Assembly: GCF_000524195.1 (NCBI RefSeq)
Contig: NW_020170391.1
Coordinates: 1,052,938-1,116,937 of the forward strand
DNA from: Echinococcus granulosus
Lineage: Eukaryota; Platyhelminthes; Cestoda; Cyclophyllidea; Taeniidae
DNA: 64,000 nt
Direction: 5' to 3'
Part shown: positions 1 to 10,800 of the stretch, in pieces
Position numbering within the stretch: position 1 is the first letter of the stretch
Layout: every line of letters begins with the position of its first letter
Notes under the pieces: generated by a model
What the model saw: only the letters and a program-made list of their open reading frames with translations
Database searches by the model: none
What the model was told of the DNA's origin: nothing
Translations under genes and position numbers: made by a program

Positions 1-1710
1 ATCGCCCCGGGCGGACCCGTGGGTCCTGGAGGAGAGGCACCCCAACACGGTTGCATGTAATAGCCTAAATGAAAGTTATGAGTTGAAACTAGCGCAATTA
101 ATCACATCTACTAGATGTAACCAAGGGAGTATGGGTTTGGCAGTTATGCATTCATTCCTGATCCCGTCAAAATCAATGGGATCAATTGGCTGGCAAAAAT
201 AACAAGTGAATACGCTAAGGTAAAAACATTAAAACGTTCATTTAATGCGGAAATAAACACTTACCGTGCGACACGAAGAAGGGAGGCAAAACAAGTAGGC
301 CAAAATGGAGACCAGTGAAAACACTGTACGTTGTAAATAGGGAAACAGTGAAACTTACGTGGAGGAAAAAGAAATAGACGGGCTATTTGACGTAATGGTT
401 TAAACTGTTTTGGAGCCGAAAAAATACGCATGCATAGAAGCATAATAGGTTTCTGAGAGATACCTAAAAACCGTTTGATACTGCACTGCACGCATTGCTG
501 CAGACAAGTGTTGATAAGCACGCCCGCTGGAGGGAGTCGAGATGGCGCGTAGCGACATTTTTATTGTAGCCTCAGAGACAGACACCATAAAAAACGGAAT
601 TCTAGATGCAGACATCAAAGGCACCTGTCTGCGAATGCGCATCCCTAAATCCACCAAATTGAGAAAGCTGAAGTCACGTACGTGGTAGTGGTATCGTTGT
701 GGGGGGGATGTTAGATAGGTTCTGACTCTTCTGATCGGCGTGAGTTAATGCCACACTTAGACCTCACAATCTTAGTAGCTGTGACCTTAAACCTCGCCAG
801 CTGGCATGACTAACAGCACGATTAACACCCAATAGAGCGAAAACAGGGACAATAGTGACATAATGTTCACGGGCCTTCAAAGCTGGTGGAAGCCCAATGG
901 GGCATAGGCAAGAACAAACTAAGGACGGATGATTAACGAAAACCATACAACCATGACACTAGATGATCTTATTAGCATTACACTTTTTAAGTGTTGGTGT
1001 CGTATGGAAAAAGAATCGAGGAATAACAAAAAAAGCCTAGAAATTAAAACATCTAACGACGGGAATAGGTGTTGAAAAGATTAGTCTTTCGTGAAATGAT
1101 CAAAACGTCAAAACAACTGGAACCAACTTTCATATGCATTTCGCCGAACAGATAAAATGCTCGAAAAACAAAGAAGTTTAAAGGGAACGGCAGGTCCGTT
1201 TCCCTACGGTCGAACCAATATCGACCATGAGAGATATCGCACTAAATAAGACACCTAAGATTGAAACGCACACCACGTGATGCCTAGAAATTCTCAAGTG
1301 TAGGTGACACCATCGTCTGCGCATACAAGGATTGTCTTCCAGTCACACTCGTGTTTGCACATACCTGCATCAATGATTGTTGGAGGCTGGACAAGACGCT
1401 GAGATTGAGGCTGAGGTGGAAATTGTTGCATCTGAATGGTAGGTGTGACGGGAGGCGGTTGACCTGTGCTCTCCTCGGAGTAGGAGACCAGACCACCACT
1501 ACCACTTCCACCATTTGCATAGATGTCACCTGGAGGAGCGTAAAGGGTAGGTGCGTACTTTATGAAGGGTGGAGGATGAGCCGCAGTTGCCATTGTTGAC
1601 GCCTGTGGGGGGTCACTCGTGAGACCACCTCCTCCACCCGCACCACCAGCGTTCTCCAGTGGACCGCCTACTTGCCCAAGTCCACCAAGAGCGCCCGTGT
1701 GAAGAGCCAT
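1..1710 (-). CDS. Gly/Pro-rich protein of unknown function, 5' part (2 exons visible, truncated by window edge)
   Basis: Exon 1 runs 1710 to 1365 on the minus strand (115 codons plus one base). It begins at an ATG reading MALHTGALGG and ends at a textbook donor, CAG|GTATGT. The matching acceptor lies after a pyrimidine stretch at 26-27. Exon 2 occupies 25 to 1 and continues the frame as a Gly/Pro-rich PTGPPGA stretch that runs out of the window. The visible protein is low-complexity: a poly-Gly segment near residue 25, then Pro-, Gln- and Ser-rich sequence (PPQPQSQ) with no recognisable domain. Such tails are common at the start of RNA-binding and transcriptional regulators, but nothing identifies the family. 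The phase match across the 1,339-bp intron supports the model. The competing reading is a plus-strand C-terminus at 1-60, which is shorter and unsupported elsewhere. Confidence 0.5.
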
Positions 1711-4699
1711 TCAAGCGAAAAATTTTGAATCAAGGGGCTCTGTAGTTAGAGAAAAGTTTGTTGAAAAGAATCTGATGAATGTATAGGGTCAAATACTGGT
1801 AATCAGTCTCGAAGTTGAATCACAAACAATAAGCCATGACAAATAGTAGTAGAAGCTGCAAGATCTGCTACCAAAGACAAGCTAATTCACTTTCATACGC
1901 AGGGGCTCAAGAAGAGCTATTCAGTTTACTGTCACATACGAACGTGTGCGAGTGTGTGTAACGGCAGAGAAGACTCCAGGATTAATGAGTTTCCTGAGGC
2001 ATTAAAACGGTTTTCCTCATTGGCACTGCAGTATCATTTGGTAGAGTAGAGGGCGGCTTGTCACTCAAACCGCCGTCCCAATTAATTAGCTACCCAAATA
2101 CCAGAACCAAACCCAGCTTTTTGCCAATTGACTACCTAACACCAACAAAATAACAGATTTGCAATTAGAATAGGGATTGGATGGCTCCCCACCTTTACCT
2201 CTGAATTCTGGCTTCAACAGAAACAGGTAGTATGTTTATTTGCGCGAATTAAACTCCAATTAGATATTAGAGTAAGCAATCTAAAGCGTTCACAGAACAA
2301 AGAACAAAATAATGGAATTGCATACGATTGCTCGAGTGCACACACTCCTAGTTTGTAGACGCCACGGAGACTCATCATAATATTCCTACCACCTTCGGTG
2401 CCTTGCTGCAGTATATTAAAGACAATGTGAGCATATTCAAATCCCTCGGTGACGACAACCGCAAGAAATCGGACGTTTGCCTTCGCTTAGGTTTATTGCA
2501 TAACAGTGCGAAGCCATAGTCTTTCCGTAATGTTACTGAGTAAAATACCCAGCAATTCAAACCACTAATAAGGACGGGAAATTTAAAAAAAAAAACAAGT
2601 CTTACGGTGGAACCAGGTCATATGCAAAAGAGGAACAAGTCATTTTAAGTTGCAGCAATGCCTATGAGGACTGAATGAAATGTGTGTAAACGAGGGAGAT
2701 AGGATGGGAGAATGCCTAATTATGTTAGCAAAAGACCCCTTAAATAAGTCTCTGAAACACTTCACTTCAAAAGATGTTTCGTCCAGACGCTTTCAGCATC
2801 ATTACCACGCGTGGCTCCAGCAACTCGTTCGCCCGACTGCACATACGCACCCAGGCACGTGCGCACAGGCAGGGTGGTGCGGACGTGCAACCCACAAACT
2901 CGTCCGACGCCGATTAGTCAGCATTACGCGTATTTCAACTGGACCATTACGGTATGCAAAGTAGTTTCTCGAGTTATTGTGTGTGTGCATGTGAGCGAGC
3001 GTGCGTGTGCCAACTAAGACATTTATGTGCGTATATGAGGACGTGTTTACGTATGAATGATGATCGTGATTTTAACCGGCTGTCAATCAGATGATTGTTG
3101 TCCAAACATACTGAATACAGGATTCCCCATAGACAGAAAGGTGACACACTATAGGAAAAAAGCCTAAAATCTCGCTATAAAAAGTTTTGGCAATTCCATG
3201 CGGATTATCACCGCATTTTCATCGACGCTAACTTTGCAGAGGGCGGACTCAGACCGATAGTGCCAAGAAAAATGGGCATAATTAATTCGAAATACATACT
3301 AAAGGTTCACTTGTAGCCTTATCCACACACGAACACCCACACTCACAAAGAAAAGCATTAAATTGTAGAATGAAATTGCTCCGAGTGCATTTAGGCGAAA
3401 AACCTGGCTATAATTCGGAATACACTTCCTCTGAGAGCAAAGGAAATGATGGTTGTATAAATCATGCATTAAAAAGTTGAAAACAAAGTTGAATTAACGA
3501 TCAGAGCTGTGCTTTAAATTAAGCGAATAATGGCAGGAAATCAAGGACACCCAGAAAACTATTACGCAAATCGAAGACGAAGGAACAATACATACCTTCA
3601 GAATTAGACTCTTCTTATTAAATCCGGCTGTGTAATCCCTACATATGCGAAAAAACCATGGACCATGGAAAGGACCAAAACGACAAGGAAACCAAACTGA
3701 AAACTATACAGTACCAAAATGTCCGCGATCGCTATCATTGACACAGACATTAATGCTAAACCATACAATGATTCCCCACCTTTAAAGAACCAAGAAAATT
3801 CCCTAATTTTTGTTACAAAGAAAGGATACTAAAGAGAAAAGGACAGGTGACGCCCTGAGGGAAACTCAGACTAAAAATAAAAAGCATTCATCCACTAGTG
3901 CAAGTGAATCAAATGAGATGCGAATCAGTGGAAAGCGAGACCAAAGGTCACTGCATGATATTGTTGAACAAAATGTAATTGCTGATAAAAGTTTACCTGC
4001 GTCAGTATGACTGTCTTGAAGAAACGATAGATCCAGCAGGGTTCAAATGAACAGGTACTTTTGAAAAAGTTCCGCTCCTGAGATTGGACCTTAATATAAA
4101 CGAACAAACGAACAAACTCATTAAAAGAATAACACATGAACAAGCAAAATTATGAGTAACATACATTGAGCCACATCCGTAATAAGTGTCTCATAATTAC
4201 GGAGTAAATGTAATGTCTGTAGCGCAACCATGTGTAAGTAAATAAAATACAGAAGAGTGACTAAGGGAAGCTGCAATGGATTTATTGAAGCAATCTTTGG
4301 TTATTTCGGATTATGTAAATTTTGGCAGCAAGCAAAAAACACAAATGGTGTCCAAAATTGCGTTTGTTGCGTGAATGTTACATCACTAAATAGAAAACTA
4401 TCCGCTCCTGATAATTTCCATGGGTATGAAATATCATTGTTTATTGTCCATCATTACTGATACAGATTTTAAGTCCATTAAAATACTAGTTGGCCCTAAC
4501 ATAAAGTCTGCTTATCATTTATTAACTATCAATAAGTTTACGAAAAATCTAGTGGGGTCAAGTGTTTTTACTTTGCAGCAATTTTTCTCCACACATTACT
4601 TACTTCGATACGATTACTGTAACAGACTTAAGCAACAATTGCAGGGCCCTGGGCCTTCCCTAAAGCCGAAAGAAAGCATATTATTTGTGCAGAATGCAT
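1711..4699. other. Intergenic, no gene seen
   Basis: No reading frame here has coding character or paired splice signals. Content is AT-rich unique sequence. A stretch near 2970-3060 is rich in GTGTG/GCGTG alternation. The region should contain the promoter of the minus-strand Gly/Pro-rich gene just above 1710, but I see no clear core promoter motif. Confidence 0.5.
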
Positions 4700-4840
4700 A
4701 CACCTGACATACAGTAGGGCTTGGGGCTACCGTTATGACCCGAAGTCCAACCTACCCCTGCGAAGGCACAATGGTGGAGATACGAATTGGCGCTTTTACC
4801 AAAACCGAGGTTTAAACAAACATCGCATTGCATAGCCCCT
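4700..4840 (+). repeat. Dispersed repeat family, copy 1 (3' part only)
   Basis: This segment shares its 3' end with the copies at 5.2, 5.7 and 40.9 kb. The common block is a CAGAAACCGAG-like motif followed by TTAAACAA and CATCG. Only the GC-richer 3' half is recognisable. There is no open reading frame of note, so it looks like a non-autonomous SINE-type or MITE-type element. The alignment was made by eye and the boundaries are approximate. Confidence 0.45.
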
Positions 4841-5200
4841 CTTCTCTTTTGGGCGTCGTCCCACGCGCTTCCCTTAGGAAACCTGCCACGTCGGCCATCA
4901 CAACGCAATCGGTACCAGTAATTTAACTCCCATGCAAGTGAGTCGAGGCGTGACAGCAACGTAGCTGATCTTATTGGTAACTTCCCAAGAACTGGAGTTT
5001 TATTCTGCATAGGAATTGGAATTCAGGACGAGGAACTTTGCTAACCATCACTCGTGTCCATAGCTAGGTGTAGGAACACTGGCCATGTAACGTAGACGGA
5101 ACTGAACACAGTTTATGAAGGTGCGGTTTCACTTCCACTCCTCCTTGCTACTTTGCTGTCACTTCAGAGCCACCCAGCCATACACATTTACCCGAGTTCT

Positions 5201-5412
5201 CTCCATCTGGTAGTGTAGCGTCCCGAGACTCCCTGAAGACGAAAGAAGACACAATACTCGGGCAGGATATATATATTCAGCACGGAGGTGTCTGGACCGT
5301 TGGCATGGCTCAAAAGGCCAGCCCACCCAGCGAGGTACAAGGGGGCTAATTCAAAGTACAAAAGTGGGGCCTCACCAGAACCGAGGGATAAACCACTATC
5401 GTATTACAGTAG
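5201..5412 (+). repeat. Dispersed repeat family, copy 2
   Basis: About 210 bp. The 5' block contains GAGACTCCCTGAAGACGAAAG. It is followed by an ATATATATTCAG segment, a GGCATGGCTC block and the 3' tail CCGAGGGATAAACCACTATC. The same blocks occur in the same order in the copy starting near 5714. No coding capacity. Boundaries are approximate. Confidence 0.6.
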
Positions 5413-5713
5413 AGAAGAGGAGGAGGTATCGCGCTCTTATATGTTTGAAATCTTAATACTAGTATGGTAAGCAGCTCTATAATAAAACTTTTTTGAGATA
5501 GTTCACACCTAGCGTTACTCTGACTGACAAAGCGCTTCCCTGAAGAAAACAGGACTGGGGTAGTTGTCGAAGGTAGATGCCACTTTTAGACCTTGTTGTG
5601 GGTCGTCACTGGTTTTACATTCGTAGCATACGCACTTCTTATGCCTTGCTAAGACTTATCACTCAGCAGCAGAAATCTAAGATGGTTATTTACAAGACCA
5701 AAATTGCTTTCTG

Positions 5714-5905
5714 CTGCCTCCGATGTGGCGCCTTGAGACTTCCCTCAAGACGAAAGAGGGTAATATGTACATCTGATATACAGAGGGGATTGAAGCCACT
5801 GACCTGGCCCGAAATCTGCCACTCGGACAAAGTACAATGCCGGAGACCCAAAGTGATCCCTTTACAGAAAACGAGAGTTAAACAACCATCGTATGGCGTA
5901 TCAGC
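5714..5905 (+). repeat. Dispersed repeat family, copy 3
   Basis: Same block order as the copy 500 bp upstream: GAGACTTCCCTCAAGACGAAAG, a TGATATACAG segment, CTGACCTGGCCC, AAAGTACAA, then the tail GAGAGTTAAACAACCATCG. The two neighbouring copies differ at many positions, which fits old independent insertions better than a recent tandem duplication. Confidence 0.6.
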
Positions 5906-6852
5906 TACCTCTGTTTTCCATAGCGTTTCGCTGCATTATGGTTATTATCTGTCGGATGCTTTGCTCTATGTAGATATATAACTAGATACATGCTTTTAGC
6001 TTCTACAAAGTTAGTCTAATTAAAAAACTTGCTGGATATTTTTTAGTATGCTAACTGCTAAGTCGTTCCACTTTGTCGGCACCGTCATATTTAAGTCTCT
6101 TACCACTCGTTTAGATGCGCGACATACAGAATATATATTCAACCATATCATTAATTGCCAATAAGTGGCAAGGCCATGGCAGTTTTGTGCTGTAAGTAGA
6201 TTCAAGATGGCAAAGTTAACCAGACCACTGCTTTTCCGATTGGTGCCATTTGATATTTTTATAGGTGGTGAACAACACATTTTTACATCAAATTTATTGC
6301 GCTGTTGAAGACATAGATTTGTTCATGGGCAAAACAGCCCTAACTTAATCACCAATATATTACTCGATGGTAATTCATATTATTTTAACCAATTAAGGTC
6401 CTATTAACTGCCTAAGGTTGCTATTGGTAACACAAGACAATTTATTTAAATAAGATTTGGTCTACCTTAGCCGGGTTATGGGGGACGGCAGACCACAAAA
6501 AACTTTGTACGACGAATTCGAGGGTACATACGCTGCCTCTATTCGCGTAAACTGTTAAGGTTCTGTTTTATTGAGGAAAATAGGAGGAGATTTTCCACTC
6601 AGTAACGATTGTTTGCAAAGTTGGCCCTCATATAGATTCAAATGATGTTCCGCTAAGTATGATCCTTTAATCTTATTTACATAGATTTCGTTATAAATAT
6701 GATCCCTCAGCAAAAGTCCCCCTTGGATGTTACGGGTATTTTGTTGGTGTATCCCAAACTCATGGTTATGATCCTGGAGGTGAAAAAATAAATCAGTCGC
6801 AATGTGTAGGCGCCTATTCAGTGTCTTCTTGGCGTAATGCACGGTCTCGCAG
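5906..6852. other. Intergenic, no gene seen
   Basis: AT-rich sequence. A 106-codon minus-strand frame (6875-6555) is open, but it has no recognisable motif, no splice context and no homology I can name, so I do not call it a gene. Confidence 0.4.
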
Positions 6853-7180
6853 CATCTGAAATACTGTTGAAACAAACTCTTAATGCCTACAAGTCTGTGA
6901 ATTGCTATTCTTTAAGTGAGGAAAACGATGAAGAATACGAAAACCCATCTGATGTGGAAATTATTCGACTTATGGTGAAAGATCCACAATCAGCACCCAT
7001 TATCCAAAGCAGGATTTTATGTATCCTCCATAATATTCCCGCACGTACATTCCGCACCTTTGAAGTAAAGACGTTTGGAATTGAGCCCGTGGCGGTGCTC
7101 CCACATTTTGAACCAAATGAGGATGAAGCTAGACTCATTGAGTTGCTACATCAGCTAACAAGACTCTGCACATATCTTGC
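6853..7180 (+). CDS. Unidentified coding-like exon upstream of the DEPDC1/7-like gene
   Basis: An open frame with a convincing protein composition follows a possible acceptor (CTCGCAG at 6852). Key stretches are ENPSDVEIIRLMVKDPQ, RILCILHNIP and GIEPVAVLPHFEPNEDEA, followed by LIELLHQ. The alternation of acidic and hydrophobic residues suggests a helical-repeat protein, but I cannot name a family. The 3' limit is uncertain: the nearest GT donor (7181) leaves phase 2, which does not join in frame to the next plausible exon. It may be a 5' exon of the gene that follows, an exon of another gene, or a relic. Confidence 0.4.
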
Positions 7181-7282
7181 GTGTTCTGCTATGAAGTTAC
7201 GTTGCATTTCTTGTTGTCATACAGTCCGCATCAATTGACACGAATGATTTAACTATGATCCTCACAGATTTATTTCTTTTAG

Positions 7283-7315
7283 GATCAGGAGGAATATGTA
7301 CCAGAAATTTATAAG
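7283..7315 (+). CDS. Candidate 33-nt microexon
   Basis: A good acceptor (TTATTTCTTTTAG) and an acceptable donor (AAG|GTTATT) flank 33 bases. Read in phase 0 they encode DQEEYVPEIYK, and they join in frame to the exon at 7824. Only this frame avoids a stop. It has no well-supported upstream partner, so it is tentative. Confidence 0.35.
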
Positions 7316-7823
7316 GTTATTTTTGGTTTAAATTGCATCGTTTTGCGGTTGATTAATCTACAACATTTTAATTAAGATGGTTTGTTTTATGGTACTTTTA
7401 ATGCATGAAGCAAAGGAGGGGCGAGTTAGGTCTGGGGTTTTTAAAAAAGTTTTAAAATTGCATGCATCATGAAACATTTGATAGATCAAACAAAGGCTGA
7501 CCTATCATTTTATTAAATATAAAGCCGCTTTTCTAGACTAAGATTCCTGGAATAGGTTAGCAATAGTTTTTGTTTTCTTTCGTTGAAATTATGTTTTCCT
7601 TTCCATGCGTTCTTTTAATGCTGAAACATGTTAAGACGCTTAAAATTTCGGTCTAAAAGCAATTATTTTCGCGGCCGCACCGATTTCATTTTCATATGTG
7701 GGCAGAATTTGTCATTTAAAGCGAAAGTGCGCTGGCTTTGGATAAAACATGCACTGGCTGCGATTGCCAAATTACGATGCCGTGCGCCAAATAAGTACCA
7801 AAATTTTTTCACCTTCCCCGCAG

Positions 7824-7887
7824 ATGCGAATGGCCTCTTTCCTGGATGACCTTCTTGAGGATCACCCCGAGTTAGTACCGCCATTGA
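7824..7887 (+). CDS. DEPDC-like exon 1 (first confidently phased)
   Basis: Acceptor CCTTCCCCGCAG, then a frame starting MRMASFLDDLLEDHPE. Donor TTGA|GTGAGC leaves phase 1. It may hold the start codon or continue from an upstream exon. Confidence 0.5.
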
Positions 7888-10800
7888 GTGAGCAGTCATA
7901 GTTGGATATCACTTTATCCCCTACTCTCTACTACTTTCATTATGCGGTTTATATTTAAATCCTTTACCATCAACTTCTATTCAGTCTCAGTAAACAAAGG
8001 AATATATTTTCTAGAGTATGTCTGTTCTTATAAATTTCTAAATAGAGAAGGCTTTGGAATAGCTTATTACTGCACCCTGCTCTGAGCAATGATTTTTTTT
8101 TGCAAAATGGATACATAAGCAAAATGCAAAGGTATCTCAATTAAATTAAAATTTGAGTGACTATCTTGTTTCAGTGGACATTTGGTATTTCGCGGAGGTA
8201 TCTCAACTCAATGGCCTGATATCGGTGACGGAATACCTCGATCGAAACGATAAACCGGACCAGCTTTCCGACCAAACAGGTGAGCCAATGCTCCGGTTAC
8301 AAATTTCAGGCTCTTTTCGCCCTCCCTACGACAGAATAATTAATTCGGTGCACACAATTCTGCATTAAAACGGCTAGCAACCGAGTTTCTTCCTATTTGA
8401 GCATTAATTTTGACAACATGAAATCCTCTAGAGTGGAGAGTTATGAAGTTTCGTCATGTATTTTCTCACACAATGTTCGGTGTCTGAAAAACGCAGCAAC
8501 CCCGAAGTCGGATGGAAATAGTGACTAGCCTTTTGCTTAATTGGCGCGTAATTGCAGACAACAAATCCTGCTTTCCTTCACTACATTGTATCATCCGTCT
8601 CGCATCTAAAAAGCACTTTGCCACTAGGGTTAAGGCGTCGGTACACCCAACTGTTCATAGGCAAATGCGATATTAAAAACCCAGTATTTTTACTGTTTCC
8701 CATGCCACCTATTTGACGATCTGCACATTTTCAGGCATTTAAGAAGGGCGTCTGACCTATCAGACTGCAGACCATGATGCGGTGATACCACTTTAAATCC
8801 TATTATTAATAATTGTAAAATACTTTAAGGAGATTGTTTAAACTCTTTTCTCCACCTAACAGAGACTAGGATAGTTGGGAAATACTCAACTGTGCCAATT
8901 ATTTGTGAACACAAATGACATTGTCACTTACATTAACCGTAAAGGATGCAACCAAATGACTATTTACACCTTTCAGCGCAAACATGGCCTTTGCCTCCGA
9001 GCTCCTTCCTCTATAAATGATTAAAATAAATCTTTAAATAAAAATCTTTGCCAATTTTTGTTCTTAAAGGGGATTTGGAGAAGTGATATGTACTCTCTGA
9101 TAGATATCTCGGCCGGTACCGCGAGTTCTGCTGAACGGAAGATGATGCATGCAACGCGCTTTTTATAAGCAAGTGGGGCAATTTCCACGATTCCTAACGA
9201 GACGTGGATCCTTCATTACGGTATATCTTTAGGCATATGAAGTGACATTAAAAATTATATCCTTATTGGAACATTGTGAGAGGTGGGGCCACGCTAATCA
9301 CCCTGGGGTGGATTCATTGGGTAAAGAGAGCGGCAGCACTGTGGCACAATCACAAAACCTTGAGCAATGATTTCTGGGTATTTTTATCGAAAGTCACATC
9401 ACACAATCCATTACGATCTGTTACACGATTATCGTTTACCTTCCTTCCTGGCGTCCATACCCTTTGAACGACGACGCCGATTTAATTAAGACATGTTTGT
9501 CGGTTAGAGGCAATGAAAACAGCTAACGCTTTAGGAGGATTGGGATACTAAGCTCTTCCCTGGTTTAAGCAATTATTACCACTTAGTCACGAGGTTCTAT
9601 TCAACTTCCCACTTCCTCCCTAAAAGGTACATTTGAACAGCAATTATTACAGATTGGTTTGATGGCTTTGGGTTGTTCGATTCACGACTAAAGTAACAAC
9701 ATAAATTATGCAAAATCAAAAAAGTTATTAGGCCTGGAAGAGCGGCAAAATCTATATTGCTCTTCAATAAGTTGCAAATGCAAAGTGTTTACCTCAGCCA
9801 GATTTTGATTTGGTGTATTTGGGAACTAGTAGTGTGATTTAGTTGCAGAGTAGCGTATGACCTAAAAATCGCATATTCATCACCCTGTATTCTATGACTC
9901 ATGAGGATGCAATTGTAGCATGATCCTTGTTCATCTCCTCTTCTCTGACCTTCATACCCTTTAAGCAAAGAGACCGATTGGATTGGGACACATATATTGC
10001 CTAGCGCAAATGGAGATAGATACAAGTTTGGGAAGACCTGGATGCGTAGCTCTTTTCCGGTTCGGGAGATGTTGACCACTCCTCAATCACAAGGCTCGAG
10101 TCGACTCCTTCTTCTTCTCTGAAAGGCACATTTAAAGGATATAAGTATAACAGCGATAATTTATATAAAGAAGGCGACGTTATTAGCTGAGAATACGAAT
10201 CAGGTTGCTGCAGTCATTGTGAATAAGTTTTGAATTTTGGGTGTAAAGTGAGCTCAAGTGATTTGCAAGAAGTAAACAAGAATATTTTATGTAGAATGGA
10301 TGGCCCAATACCTCGACTTCGAATGCTGACATATAAACTTATTATGACTCTAATTAACAGCAAAAATGCGACGCGATTTACCTGCGAAAAGTCTGAATAG
10401 CAAGGTTACTAAAACCTGTGTAATTTTTATAAATACTACTTTAATTTTCAATCAAAGCAGGCACATAGGAAGGTGACATGATTTTTATTGCTGACTTTCG
10501 AGGCCCTTGTTACCTTTCGTAGCATAAACAAAGTTTCATCCAAACCGAAATTTTAATGTACCACCGCTTAGTGTTTATTAAATCTATTAGTCGATGATAG
10601 TTTGAATGCATCCGTTATAACACATCAATGCATGGTTAATCATGCAAATTTGATATGCCTGTTGGTAGGTGGGGCTGGTTTCGCCTACGTATGGTTTGTC
10701 ATGTCTTACATGTATCTTGTCGGGGTGCGTCCAAATTGTAAACCGTTTTCATTGATAAACCTGGTCTCCACATTTTCTCCATCGAGGCAGATTGGTCTTG

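Noticed and set aside
1..60. Plus-strand reading of a Gly/Pro-rich C-terminus ending GCM and a stop
   Set aside because: The opposite strand has a matching acceptor and phase for the exon at 1365-1710, a better-supported model. Gly/Pro-rich DNA reads plausibly on both strands.
6555..6875. 106-codon minus-strand open frame
   Set aside because: No motif, no splice context, overlaps the acceptor side of a plus-strand exon, and this length can occur by chance in 64 kb.
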